From assembly GCA_016887485.1 (NCBI GenBank), contig CP069394.1, positions 1 through 64,000 on the forward strand: a stretch of 64,000 bases of DNA, read 5' to 3'. A program made the position numbers and the translations under genes. The DNA is from Chloroflexota bacterium (GTDB taxonomy: Bacteria; Chloroflexota; Anaerolineae; Anaerolineales; Anaerolineaceae). Under the pieces are notes generated by a model that was not told the origin of the DNA, searched no databases, and saw nothing but the letters and a program-made list of their open reading frames with translations. Below are positions 16,682 to 25,923 of the stretch, one piece after another (the stretch's first letter is position 1; each line of letters opens with the position of its first letter).

Positions 16682-17341
16682 ATGACCCAACACAACCCCG
16701 CTATCCTTTGGGATATGGATGGCACCATTGTCGACTCGAAAGACTGTCATTTTCATGCCTGGATTGAAACCCTGAAGAAACGGGGGATTGACCTGACGGA
16801 AGAGGTGTTTACATCCAGCTTTGGCCGCAATAATACGATCAGCCTGCCTTATTACCTGGGCTATCAACCTGAACCGGAAGTTTTTGATGAGATCGTTCAT
16901 GAGAAGGAATCGCTGTTCCTTGAAATGGTTCTGGAAGATTCCAAGCTGGTCCCTGGCGTGGAAACCTGGCTGGCTGCCGCCCAGGAGAACGGGATCAGGC
17001 AAGCATTGGCATCATCCAGCGAACCTGAAATTATTGACCAATTGATTGATAAATTTGGCCTGCGCCATTATTTTGGAGCCATAGTGCCCGGGGCTGCGCT
17101 TCCCTCCAAACCGAATCCTGAGATTTTCCTGAAGGCCGCCAGAAAAATTGACCGGCAACCCGAGCAGTGCGTTGTGATTGAAGATTCACTGGCCGGGGTG
17201 GAGGGTGGCAAGAATGCCGGCATGAAGTGTATTGCCGTCACGACCACCTTCTCGCCGGATGACCTCACCCTGGCAGACCGAGTGGTGGAGGATTATTACC
17301 GGCCACTTTTGCCCATGCTGCAGGATATTGAGCTGCTTTAA
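16682..17341 (+). CDS. HAD-superfamily phosphatase, beta-phosphoglucomutase-like
   Basis: A 219-residue protein. The start at 16682 is chosen from the GGAG box 8-11 nt upstream and because the HAD motif I (WDMDGTIVDS, nucleophile Asp at residue 11 and acid/base Asp at 13) must lie near the N-terminus. Motif II is ASSSEP, motif III the lysine in PSKPNPEIF, and motif IV IEDSLAGVEGG. The helical cap after motif I makes it a subfamily I HAD, like beta-phosphoglucomutase or small sugar-phosphate phosphatases. TATAAT at 16643-16648 is a likely -10 box. The natural substrate cannot be inferred. Confidence 0.88.
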   Translation: MTQHNPAILWDMDGTIVDSKDCHFHAWIETLKKRGIDLTEEVFTSSFGRNNTISLPYYLGYQPEPEVFDEIVHEKESLFLEMVLEDSKLVPGVETWLAAAQENGIRQALASSSEPEIIDQLIDKFGLRHYFGAIVPGAALPSKPNPEIFLKAARKIDRQPEQCVVIEDSLAGVEGGKNAGMKCIAVTTTFSPDDLTLADRVVEDYYRPLLPMLQDIELL

Positions 17342-17460
17342 CCGTCCTAACATGCGATTCATAAGAATACTACAACAATATGTATGATGGACGAAAGCAT
17401 TTCACGACCAATTGGTGACATTTTTACAATCGAATGATTCCCGGCAACCTGACATAAACC

Positions 17461-17486
17461 AAAAAGGCGCTCATCAGAGCGCCTTT
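17461..17486 (-). terminator. Rho-independent terminator after the rhomboid gene
   Basis: AAAGGCGCTC (17463-17472) pairs with GAGCGCCTTT (17477-17486). Runs of A and T flank it, and it serves the minus-strand gmk-rhomboid unit. Confidence 0.8.
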
Positions 17487-17507
17487 ATAAATTAAGTTCA
17501 AATCGGT

Positions 17508-18269
17508 TCAGCCGGCGAAGGTCGGTAGGAGCGCGATGATGGTGAAGCCCACCAGAACAATGATGGTGGTGAGCAGAACCTCGCCCTTCTTCCGTGAATC
17601 GACCATTTCAAAGAAGGGGGGCTGGCCTTTGATCTGCAGGATCGGGCCGGCTTTCCAGGCGAAGAAGATCCCGGCCAGGATGCCGCCGATATGGCCCCAG
17701 TTATCCACGTTGAAACCGGGGATTAACCCGAAGGAAAGGTTGATGAGCGTGACCATCACCAAATTGGTGATCATTTGTCGGGTGCGCTGCGGGCCGAAGA
17801 GCTTCCTGTTTCCAATGATGAAAACGCCCTCCGCGGCCAAAATGGCAAATAGTGCCGTTGAAGCGCCCAGCGAATTGGCTGGGGAAAGCACATAGGAGAG
17901 CACATTGCCGCCAAAAGCACCCAGGAAATAAAGCAGCAAGAAGCGGCCATGACCATAAAACCGTTCCAGGTTACGACCAATCACATATAGGGCATACATA
18001 TTGAAGGCCAGATGGGGCACGGAGGCATGCAGAAATACAGGAGTGACCAACCGCCAAACCTGCCCCTGGGCAATCAATGCATTGACTTTGCCACCCAGAA
18101 CGAACAGGAGGTCGTTAACCGATCCGGGCGTTCGCGGGAATTGAAGGGCAAAGACGATAACCGTAAATCCAATCAAGATGATCGTTACCACAGGTTTGGC
18201 CTGGGGCGTTTTGATCCGAATCCGCTCCCGCGGTGTTTCGGTTGTCGGGTTTTCGGGTTGTTCGGTCAT
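17508..18269 (-). CDS. Rhomboid family intramembrane serine protease
   Basis: A 253-residue membrane protein with a 25-residue cytoplasmic N-terminus and about six or seven transmembrane segments. The catalytic serine is Ser137 in the GAST motif (LGASTALF) and the catalytic histidine is His193 in NWGHIGG. The oxyanion asparagine region HLAFNMYAL is near residue 90. Rhomboids cleave single-pass membrane proteins within the bilayer. The substrate is unknown. Its start overlaps the guanylate kinase stop by four bases, so the two are co-translated, with no known functional link. Confidence 0.93.
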   Translation of the reverse strand: MTEQPENPTTETPRERIRIKTPQAKPVVTIILIGFTVIVFALQFPRTPGSVNDLLFVLGGKVNALIAQGQVWRLVTPVFLHASVPHLAFNMYALYVIGRNLERFYGHGRFLLLYFLGAFGGNVLSYVLSPANSLGASTALFAILAAEGVFIIGNRKLFGPQRTRQMITNLVMVTLINLSFGLIPGFNVDNWGHIGGILAGIFFAWKAGPILQIKGQPPFFEMVDSRKKGEVLLTTIIVLVGFTIIALLPTFAG

Positions 18270-18892
18270 AACTGAACTCTTCTGGGATGGACCCGGTGGT
18301 GTTCCGCCTCAATGATGCTTTCGATCAAATCCAGAGTTTTGTCCAGCTTGGATTGCTCGTTATTGACGATATAGTCGAAAATATCCAGGCTCTCATATTC
18401 CGCTTTGGCCGTGTCAATCCGGACCGTTAATTCTTCTTCGGTCTCGCTGCGCCGGTCATGCAGGCGTTTGAGCCATTCTTCCTTGGTGTTGGCGGTCAGG
18501 AAGATCAGGATCGCTTCGGGGCACATTTCACGTACAGTTTGAGCGCCCTGGAAATCCAGACGCATGACGACATCTTCGCCGCTGGCAAGGGCTTCCCGGA
18601 CCTGGAATTTCGGCACGCCTTTATAGGCTGTGTAGACCCAGGCATATTCCAGAAATTCGCCATTAGCGATCATCTCTTCAAATTTATCCTGCGAATAGAA
18701 GAAATAATCTTTGCCATCAACTTCATATCTGCGGGGTTCACGGCTGGTGGCGGTGATCACAAAGTGGAAGGGGAGGTTGCGTTTTTTCAATCCCATGACC
18801 ACAGTATCCTTGCCAATGCCGGAAGGCCCTGAAATGACGATTAACAGGGGAACGCGTTCGGGTTTCTTTAATTCGAAATCAATATTTGCCAT
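18266..18892 (-). CDS. gmk: Guanylate kinase
   Basis: A 208-residue enzyme phosphorylating GMP to GDP with ATP. The P-loop is GPSGIGKD at 22-29. The GMP-binding segment has TSREPRRYEVDGKDYFF, and the characteristic FLEYAWVYTAYKGVP follows. The C-terminal LID region has RRSETEEELTVR. The length is normal for the family. It is the first gene of a two-gene unit with rhomboid. Confidence 0.97.
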   Translation of the reverse strand: MANIDFELKKPERVPLLIVISGPSGIGKDTVVMGLKKRNLPFHFVITATSREPRRYEVDGKDYFFYSQDKFEEMIANGEFLEYAWVYTAYKGVPKFQVREALASGEDVVMRLDFQGAQTVREMCPEAILIFLTANTKEEWLKRLHDRRSETEEELTVRIDTAKAEYESLDIFDYIVNNEQSKLDKTLDLIESIIEAEHHRVHPRRVQL

Positions 18893-18991
18893 AAGTTCGT
18901 TTTTGTTATTGAATGATGCTTAATTATTCCACAATAGGGACGTTCAGGCAATCATTATAATGTATTTTGATCCGGCTTTTACTCAACCGGT

Positions 18992-20281
18992 TTAGGGATT
19001 AACCCGCTCTTGAAGTTCGGCGAAAGAATCCACCCAGGCAATTGCCCGCAGAAAGTCCGCCAGGCTGTCGAATTGTCCTCGATAGGCTTGCACTGCCGGA
19101 CCTACGGGGTCTTCACCGGCTGCACCGCCCCCAGGTGTGTCGTTATAAGCGCCATAAAAGGCGAAATACGCCTGGTTGAGCTTGCGGATCAGATAGCCGT
19201 TTTCCCAAAAGACCTGCCGCCGGGCTTCCATGTAAGTTTCAGCTTTCTCAACTTTTCCTTCAGCCAGCAGGCGGTCCACTTCCTCGCGGGTGATGCGCAT
19301 TTCAGTCTGGTAGATAAACGCCTCCGGTTCGACAGGCACAGTTTCGGTTGGGCTGGTATCAGTGGCGGTCGTTTCGACAGGGACAGCTTCCGGATAGTAT
19401 TTCTCAAGGATCAAGCGTCCGAGTTCTTTACCTGCCAGAGTAGCGGTGGTCTCATTGATGGTACGCAACTCGGGTGTGGTTTCATAATTCAGACCCAGTG
19501 GGCGCAGGGTGAGGTAATTATGGGTCCATTCGTGTGCGATTGTTTCCGTCAGCCAGGGCAGGTTCGTTGACTGCATGACCATTGTTGGGTAGGTGCCAAT
19601 CCCGCCGATGGGCACGACCAGAGCGGATTGGTCATAATCGTAGAATATCCGGTTTTCAAGGTTGTCATCTTCATCGGTGGACATACCTGGCAGAATGGCG
19701 ATGTTCAGGATCTGCTCGATCCTCTCTCTGGGGGAAACAATTAGGGCATTGGGAACTTCACTGGATTCGAAGAGTGAGGGCGGGAAAGGTTCCCCGAGTG
19801 TCTCCAGGCCGATCTCGCGGACCACATTCATCAATTGGGTTTCCAGGATGGACTCCGCCAGAGGGGCAAGTTGATTCATGGCATCTTCCGCTTCAGCCAG
19901 AGCGGCCTGCAAATCCTGGCTGGCAGTGGCGGGGTCAGCGATGTTAGGGTTCGCATAGATCAGCAGGATTTCGGCTTCCAGGGCTTGCACCTGCCCGACT
20001 TGGGCGATGTAATCCCGGACCAGATCGGACTGCTGTTCGGGGGTCAGGAACCGCTGGAAACTAAAACCCCATTCAGCCAGTTTATACCCGGCTGCTTGCA
20101 CGGTCCAGGTGCCATAATCGAAAGCGATTGGGCGGATGAGGGTTTCGATCTGATTAGTGAGATCGCCGGGAAGCAGGGTCGAACCTGCCAGAATGACCAG
20201 AAGGACGCAAAAAAGGAGTCCGGAGCGCACCAAACGCCAGATCAGGCGCAATCTGTGGAGGAACTTCTTTTTCGGGGGCAT
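18992..20281 (-). CDS. Membrane-anchored protein with an HExxH metalloprotease-like motif
   Basis: A 429-residue protein. It has a basic N-terminus and one transmembrane segment (about residues 17-37), so most of it lies outside the cytoplasm. HEWTH at 250-254 is a zinc-binding HExxH motif, and Glu277 in NETTATLAGKELG, 23 residues later, could be the third ligand (gluzincin pattern). A Thr/Pro/Glu-rich linker follows (about 300-320). I do not recognise a named family. Proteolytic activity is predicted from the motif only. It lies just downstream of the DUF4091 gene on the same strand with a 32-bp gap, so the two may be co-transcribed. Confidence 0.7.
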   Translation of the reverse strand: MPPKKKFLHRLRLIWRLVRSGLLFCVLLVILAGSTLLPGDLTNQIETLIRPIAFDYGTWTVQAAGYKLAEWGFSFQRFLTPEQQSDLVRDYIAQVGQVQALEAEILLIYANPNIADPATASQDLQAALAEAEDAMNQLAPLAESILETQLMNVVREIGLETLGEPFPPSLFESSEVPNALIVSPRERIEQILNIAILPGMSTDEDDNLENRIFYDYDQSALVVPIGGIGTYPTMVMQSTNLPWLTETIAHEWTHNYLTLRPLGLNYETTPELRTINETTATLAGKELGRLILEKYYPEAVPVETTATDTSPTETVPVEPEAFIYQTEMRITREEVDRLLAEGKVEKAETYMEARRQVFWENGYLIRKLNQAYFAFYGAYNDTPGGGAAGEDPVGPAVQAYRGQFDSLADFLRAIAWVDSFAELQERVNP

Positions 20282-20313
20282 TTTCAGATTTTAGCACACT
20301 TGAATTTGATTCG

Positions 20314-22569
20314 TTAGTAGGTAAAGAACGGGATATAGATATCTTGTTGGAGGGCGATGATTTTACTGGCCAGCTCAAACCGCAGGTTGTCATATTTGGT
20401 TGGCAAGTGCTGGTAAAGCGCTCGGGAGCTGAGGATTTGGGCTGCCAGAGTATCACTGGGATTGGATTGTTCAACTGCGCTAGCGGTGCCATTAAGCAGG
20501 CGTAAATAGGCGTAATCTTCGAGACCATCTCGCAGCAGTTCCAGGCGGATTGATGGGATCAGACGGTTGCTTCGCGGGTCGCAGGGGTTATATCCCAGGG
20601 TGTCATCATTGGGCGGGTAAAAAAGGAAGCCATCGCCGTTTGCTGGAAAATTAACATTGGGCGTTTCCCAGGGATTGAGCGACCAATCATTGAGGTGGTG
20701 GTGATAAAGCCCATCCACACGGTTCATCCAGGCCATCCAGGGGAGAATTCGGGCATCCTGGCCCGGCCGATCAATGATGGCCGGATTGGCAAAGGGCGGT
20801 TTGTCCTGAGAATCGAAAGACCACCAGATTATCTCATTTGTTTGGGCTTGTGATTCGTGGGCTTTTTGTTGTGGATAATCGGTCAGACTATAGACCTGGC
20901 CGGGAGCAGGTTCGGTTTCAGGCAATAGGGGAGTGATGTAATACGTCTTCAAGGTATCCTGAATGGCGGCTGTGATATTTTCAGAGCAGGGATGTAGTTC
21001 ACCCGAAACCAGGCCGCCATAGGCCTCCAGCATCGTATTCATATCCAGACCGGCTGCAAAAGGTAATATTGTGAATTCGGAAATTGTGAAGTCGTAAACC
21101 GTCAGGGTGTAAGGTAGCGTAGCCTCACCGATGTAGATCTCACCATAATAATCTCCTGGCGGGATATCCGTGGGGATGTTCACCCGGAACCAGAGCGGCT
21201 GATTCGTATTAGCGGGGAAGCTTACTTCCTGCCCCTGTGAAATTGGATAGAGAGGGTCCGGCCAATCGGTCAGGCGGCCGTATTCATCTGAAAGCTTGGT
21301 CAGGGTGACATAATCCACCCGAAAGATATCGATTGCGGAGGCTGGAATGATACCCGACTCATGGGTGAGATCGCTGACACGGACTGGCAAATCTGAACTG
21401 GTTGGGGATTGGACGATTATTTGCAGCGCTTCGGATTCGCCTTTGGCTGCCTTGATCGTCAGGTGATTCTGAGTGACAGGGGCCAATTGGCCTTTGAGGA
21501 TTTTCTCGGTGATAGGTGCTGTCCAGAGAGTGAGGTCAGCCGGCTCCGCACTGGCGATCTGATGAAAATAGCCGCCAGCTTCGACTGCACCACTGACCAC
21601 TGCCGGATTTTCGTTCTCAGTAATATCTGCTAAAGTCGGGCTTTCATGGCCGGAATGGTTGATGGTGTCAAAATAAATATAGTACGTATCAATCCCGGGT
21701 TCGGCGTTCCATCGAATCTCGCCATCGCCATCCTGATCAATGAGGCGGAAATTATCCAGCCAGAGGCTCACCTGGTCACCGATGTCGTATTTATTTAAAT
21801 CGTCAGTGTAGAGATTCAGGCCAAAGGTGAAATTGATGCCCTCAAGCGTGCTCATATCCGGTGTGGGGCATTCTCCATAAGGGTTAAGAGAAATGGACAC
21901 GTTGTTCCACTGATTCAAAGCCAGGGCTGGGGCGTTGAGTTGGGCCTCAGAGCATCCATTTAGCCCTATTAATTCAAATTGAAATAAGTCCGGTGATTGA
22001 TCCAATGCACTGTCGTTCACCTCCGCCCAGAGGTCATAAGTCAGTGATTCATATTGAGACCAATTGGAAGGTGAGTTGCCATTGAAGTTGTATAAAAAAT
22101 CGGATTGAATGTGTTCCAAAGAGAGGATATCCAATGCGGATTTTATGGCATAGGAGCCTTCGGTAAATTGATGGCTATCCTGGGATAAGTCAAACGGAGC
22201 TGATGCATACCAAAAGGGGTCCCCGGTTGAGGGGTCAAAATTCAGCGTTTCGCCATCCACAAAGAGCGTGCTATAAGTCTCCTGATAAGAGACTGGATCC
22301 CCGGGCACGCCAGAGATCATTGGAATGACTCGGATCGACTGCAGGTCAAGAAGGGCATCCACCAGACCGAGGTCTGTGAAAAGCTGTGAAAAATTAAGAT
22401 GGACGCTGGTTGGGCCAGATTGGTTGATTTGGACAGCGATCCGATAGGGCCAACCCTCATTCCACCAGGTGTCTTCAGGTTGGGCTTGAATCGGTTGAAT
22501 TTCTGTTGAAGTGAAGACGAAAAATAGAATGATGACGAATGCTAATCCTCTGAATAGATGCTTTTTCAT
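20314..22569 (-). CDS. Secreted DUF4091-type glycosidase-like protein
   Basis: A 751-residue protein with a signal peptide (residues 1-30, cleavage near AQA). After an N-terminal beta region (WWNEGWPYRIAVQI) comes a beta-sandwich-like middle part. The C-terminal part carries the DUF4091 signature PSIRLELLRDGLEDYAYLRLL, with upstream WWSF, NPAIIDRPGQDARILPWMAWMNRVDGL and GDGFLFYP blocks. DUF4091 proteins resemble GH123-like glycosidases. The segment between TYYITPL and TDYPQQ is very short, and I would expect a longer stretch of barrel there. Part of the catalytic domain may thus have been lost. No enzyme activity is claimed. Confidence 0.7.
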   Translation of the reverse strand: MKKHLFRGLAFVIILFFVFTSTEIQPIQAQPEDTWWNEGWPYRIAVQINQSGPTSVHLNFSQLFTDLGLVDALLDLQSIRVIPMISGVPGDPVSYQETYSTLFVDGETLNFDPSTGDPFWYASAPFDLSQDSHQFTEGSYAIKSALDILSLEHIQSDFLYNFNGNSPSNWSQYESLTYDLWAEVNDSALDQSPDLFQFELIGLNGCSEAQLNAPALALNQWNNVSISLNPYGECPTPDMSTLEGINFTFGLNLYTDDLNKYDIGDQVSLWLDNFRLIDQDGDGEIRWNAEPGIDTYYIYFDTINHSGHESPTLADITENENPAVVSGAVEAGGYFHQIASAEPADLTLWTAPITEKILKGQLAPVTQNHLTIKAAKGESEALQIIVQSPTSSDLPVRVSDLTHESGIIPASAIDIFRVDYVTLTKLSDEYGRLTDWPDPLYPISQGQEVSFPANTNQPLWFRVNIPTDIPPGDYYGEIYIGEATLPYTLTVYDFTISEFTILPFAAGLDMNTMLEAYGGLVSGELHPCSENITAAIQDTLKTYYITPLLPETEPAPGQVYSLTDYPQQKAHESQAQTNEIIWWSFDSQDKPPFANPAIIDRPGQDARILPWMAWMNRVDGLYHHHLNDWSLNPWETPNVNFPANGDGFLFYPPNDDTLGYNPCDPRSNRLIPSIRLELLRDGLEDYAYLRLLNGTASAVEQSNPSDTLAAQILSSRALYQHLPTKYDNLRFELASKIIALQQDIYIPFFTY

Positions 22570-22657
22570 GTCCCCGTAAACCCCTTTGCCAGCTCGTTGT
22601 TTTCAGGATTAATTTTATATTAAATTTCAATTTTTGGGTAGGAAAACAAGAGATTAA

Positions 22658-23260
22658 TTAGTCTTCCAGGATGATATCCAGACCATGAAGCAGGGCAATG
22701 GCTTCCGGTAATGAGAAACGGGTCTCATGGAGGGTGTTTTCAGAAGCGTTGATCTGGTAATTGGATGCCCCGGTGAAATCCGCTTCGGTCAGGTCGCAAT
22801 GGACGAAACGAGATCCTTCCAGATCGGTATTATAAAAATTGGCGCGGGTTAGGTTGGTCCCCTCAAAATCCAGTGAATGTGCCCGGCACCCGGTAAAGAT
22901 GGTGGATTTGAGATTCAATCCGATGAAGATGGCATGATCCAATAGACAATCCTTGAAAGATACGTGGGTGTATTCGAGCAGACTTTTCTTCTCCCAATTG
23001 GCCGCAGACCAATTGACACCCATCAACCGGCAGGTATTAAAAGTGACCTGTTTAAATTGAGTTTTGGGTAGCTTGACCAGGCTGAGATCGCAATGATTGA
23101 AGATGCAATCTTCAAATCGGAGGTCGCAGAAGGTGCTTTCGATGAACATGCAGTTCTGAAAGGAACAACCGATAAATTCCAATGACTCCATTGTCTCGCC
23201 GGAAAAGTCCAGATCTTTGAATTTCTCGTAATATGCGCCGGTCTTAGAAAATGGGTCCAT
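22658..23260 (-). CDS. Pentapeptide-repeat protein, Qnr/MfpA-like
   Basis: A 200-residue protein. The start at 23260 is chosen because AAAGGAA lies just upstream; an ATG at 23287 is also in frame. Residues about 10-170 consist of A(D/N)LxF-type pentapeptides (for example LEFIGCSF, LRFEDCIF, LDFEGTNLTRANF) predicted to form a right-handed four-sided helix. The C-terminal NYQINASENTLHETRFSLPEAIALLHGLDIIL matches the tail conserved in Qnr-type DNA-gyrase-protecting proteins. Gyrase protection is possible but not shown. Pentapeptide proteins have many other roles. Confidence 0.85.
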   Translation of the reverse strand: MDPFSKTGAYYEKFKDLDFSGETMESLEFIGCSFQNCMFIESTFCDLRFEDCIFNHCDLSLVKLPKTQFKQVTFNTCRLMGVNWSAANWEKKSLLEYTHVSFKDCLLDHAIFIGLNLKSTIFTGCRAHSLDFEGTNLTRANFYNTDLEGSRFVHCDLTEADFTGASNYQINASENTLHETRFSLPEAIALLHGLDIILED

Positions 23261-23360
23261 ATATTCCTTTCTGCTTGCGTTAATCATATCTCAGAATATA
23301 AAATGGGCTTATGTGAAAATTTTGAATAATATGGCATTTTGGATATTGGAAAGGATGAAC

Positions 23361-23765
23361 ATGGCTACGAACGGTTCCACCCCTTGGTTGATTAAAGTGC
23401 TGGCTGGTTTATTGATCCTATTAGGACTGTTTGCAGGGGCGGGGAGCCTTCTCCTCTGGGGACAGGGATTCCTGTTTGCCTTTCCCGCGGAAATCCCTTT
23501 GGCATCCCCCATGGCGGATTTTTTCATCAATTTTCCATTGTCTGTGTTGGCTGGGATTGGCTTGTGGGGCATGCGAAAATACGGCTATGTCACAGCACAG
23601 ATCGTTGCCGGGTTCTATCTCTATGCTTCCATGTTGATCTTTGTGGATATGTTCCAGGGGAGATTACCTGCCGGCCCGGAAATCTGGGGACCGCAAGCTT
23701 TTGCCGTTCTGATCGCCCTGGTGTTGATCTTCTATCTCTGGCCGCAAAAGGAGAAATTCATCTAA
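23361..23765 (+). CDS. Small integral membrane protein of unknown function
   Basis: A 134-residue protein from the ATG at 23361, chosen because GGAAAGG ends 7 nt upstream. It has four hydrophobic segments (about residues 10-35, 50-68, 78-98 and 108-126) with short loops. No family is recognised. It stands alone between a minus-strand pentapeptide gene and the convergent lipoprotein gene, and its stop is 16 bp from that gene's stop. Confidence 0.6.
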   Translation: MATNGSTPWLIKVLAGLLILLGLFAGAGSLLLWGQGFLFAFPAEIPLASPMADFFINFPLSVLAGIGLWGMRKYGYVTAQIVAGFYLYASMLIFVDMFQGRLPAGPEIWGPQAFAVLIALVLIFYLWPQKEKFI

Positions 23766-23781
23766 ATGTGAATTGCTGGGC

Positions 23782-25866
23782 TCACCGCCAATAGACATTT
23801 GTCAGATAGAAGTAATCCATCTCCGAGAAGAGACCGTTTTGGACCAGCTCTAGTTTCTCACCACTGGTCAGGTCAGTGCGGTAAAGGGCAATCTGGTAAG
23901 TCCCATTATCAAGCAGACTGGTTAGGAACAGCAAAATCTGGTTGCCATCCGGTGACCAGGTGTAACGCGGGTTGAGGGACCCACTGACGCCGTCCACTTT
24001 CCCGAAGTTATAAATGATCCCTGTGTTCGCATCCCACATATAGGTCTGCAGCCTTAACGAGCGCTCGTAGTATTCGCTGTAGACGTTATAGAGGATGAAG
24101 AGGCGGCTGCTATCCGGTGAGAAGGCATAGGATTCGACCTCGGGATAAACTTCAAAGCCGGGCTCATCCTGAAAATAGAGCGGTCGGCGGCTGCTGATCC
24201 CTGTCTCAAGATCTTCCACGAACATGTAATAGATGTGGTAGTAGTTTTCTGCAGTGGCTGCATCCGGGTTGACATAAGCCACCCACTCGCCATCGGGGGA
24301 GATGATGGGTTGACCATATCCGGTCAGGGGAGCGATGATGCCCTCCGCGTCCAGGGTGAAGACGCCGTCTGATTGGCAGTAATCCTTGGAGGGGCAGGTG
24401 CCGTTATCGAAATAAATCGTATCCGTTCCTGGGGCAGGAATCAGGTTAAAGGCACTGCCGGTGTTCGTTTCGATGGGGTCAGAATTATCCAGATAGATAA
24501 CAGCATCCTCGGTTTCGTTCCAATAGGCACCCAGCTGCCCCAAGTCATTGAAGGTATCACTGATCTGGGTGATCTCTCCGGTCGTCAGGTTGACTTCCAT
24601 CAGCGTACTGCCGGCGTTGACCAGCAGGCGGGTGCTGTCATCACTGACATCCTGCAGGTCGATGCCCTGGGGAAGGACCTGCACCATTGTTGCGTTGGCA
24701 AGTTGATACGCGTAGACGCCCTGAGCCGTCAGGTTGCCATCCAGGGATTGCATCGTACCGAAGAAGACACAGCCCTCGGAGCAATTCGGTGAGGTGATCT
24801 CAACGCTGGAAGGGTCAAAGACTTCTGCGGTCTCGGTGGCGGCGGTCTCGGTGCTTTCCGTCAGCGTCTCAACTTCATCGCCGGCCACTTTGGTCCAAAC
24901 GGCATAAAGGGTGCGCAGGGCGAGGGTGTTCTTGAGGTTATACCCGGCCTGGCTGAGGTGGAAACCCTCACGGTCGGGGTCGATCCCGAAATTGTCCAGA
25001 TATTGGGCAGCCCGCCAGAAATTGACCACCGGTACCTGATATTCATAAGCCAGATTGACGATAACCGGATTGATGACATGTCTTTCCCCTCGCAGCTCAG
25101 AGGAATCCGCTTTGGTCAACAGGATTGGGACTGCGCCATTTTCGATCACGGTATCCAGAATCTGGCGTAAATACACTTCATAACGGTCGATGGTGTCCGG
25201 GGTGAGCCAGGTTTCCAGAGTGATGAAGACGAAGGCCGGGTTATTCAGCCGGAATTCACAGGTGAGCGGTGTTTCACCGGGTTTGCATTCTTCTGAATCG
25301 GCCTGGAGGGCGTTCAGAATGGATGCGGCGGTGAAGCCACCCCGGGAGGTCACTGACCAACGCTTGAAGGATGAATCAAAATAATGGATGGCATTCCATA
25401 GATAAATCTCGCTGGCGTCAGGTTCCTGTGCGCCACGTCCGTAGGGTCCCATGAAGACATAGGGGATCGATTGACAGTCGCCGATCACGGAAAAGCTGGC
25501 CGGGTTGCGACCCAGGCGCTGGCCCTCTTCATAGATTTCCACCACCCGGTCGCTGATCTCCGGCATGATCGGGGCTTCCCGCCAGTCTTCCAGGGTGGGG
25601 GCGGGGGTGAAAGCCGGGGTTGTGGGCGCATTTTCGGGAGTATCCGTGGCGCTGGTGTCGGTAGTGGGCTGAGAGGCTTCCTCAGGGATGGCGGTCTCAC
25701 TGGCTTCCGGTTGAGACACGGATTGGGTCGCTTTGGTTGGGGCCGCTGTCGTAGGTGTCAGGTTTTGGCAGCCGGTGGTCAGCAGGATCAGAATCAAAGT
25801 GAACAGGGCGAAGGTACTAACCCTGGTGTGGGTTTTGGGATTCAATAGAGTCTCCAGATGAGTCAT
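23782..25866 (-). CDS. Lipoprotein with SGNH-hydrolase-like and beta-propeller domains
   Basis: A 694-residue protein from the ATG at 25866. A longer frame exists, but a strong promoter inside it sets this start. The lipobox LLTTGC is at about residues 28-33, followed by a Thr/Pro/Glu-rich linker to about residue 95. Residues 120-330 look like an SGNH/GDSL hydrolase: SVIGDCQS near the first motif and DREGFHLSQAGY as the Asp-x-x-His motif. From about 360 there are TolB-like propeller blades (SPDGEWVAYV, SPDSSRLFIL, SPDGNQILLF). The canonical GDSL serine is not certain (GDCQS). An extracellular esterase or carbohydrate deacetylase is possible. Confidence 0.7.
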   Translation of the reverse strand: MTHLETLLNPKTHTRVSTFALFTLILILLTTGCQNLTPTTAAPTKATQSVSQPEASETAIPEEASQPTTDTSATDTPENAPTTPAFTPAPTLEDWREAPIMPEISDRVVEIYEEGQRLGRNPASFSVIGDCQSIPYVFMGPYGRGAQEPDASEIYLWNAIHYFDSSFKRWSVTSRGGFTAASILNALQADSEECKPGETPLTCEFRLNNPAFVFITLETWLTPDTIDRYEVYLRQILDTVIENGAVPILLTKADSSELRGERHVINPVIVNLAYEYQVPVVNFWRAAQYLDNFGIDPDREGFHLSQAGYNLKNTLALRTLYAVWTKVAGDEVETLTESTETAATETAEVFDPSSVEITSPNCSEGCVFFGTMQSLDGNLTAQGVYAYQLANATMVQVLPQGIDLQDVSDDSTRLLVNAGSTLMEVNLTTGEITQISDTFNDLGQLGAYWNETEDAVIYLDNSDPIETNTGSAFNLIPAPGTDTIYFDNGTCPSKDYCQSDGVFTLDAEGIIAPLTGYGQPIISPDGEWVAYVNPDAATAENYYHIYYMFVEDLETGISSRRPLYFQDEPGFEVYPEVESYAFSPDSSRLFILYNVYSEYYERSLRLQTYMWDANTGIIYNFGKVDGVSGSLNPRYTWSPDGNQILLFLTSLLDNGTYQIALYRTDLTSGEKLELVQNGLFSEMDYFYLTNVYWR

Positions 25867-25894
25867 GAAAGGTGTGTGATGCAATCTTAGGGAC

Positions 25895-25923
25895 ATTTTA
25901 CTTACCGCCAGGAGCGGTGTCAA
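25895..25923 (-). promoter_or_regulatory. Sigma-70-type promoter of the SGNH/propeller lipoprotein gene
   Basis: On the minus strand TTGACA (25923-25918), a 17-bp spacer and TAAAAT (25900-25895). It lies about 29 bp before the ATG at 25866, so upstream in-frame ATGs cannot be used. No Shine-Dalgarno sequence follows. Confidence 0.7.
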
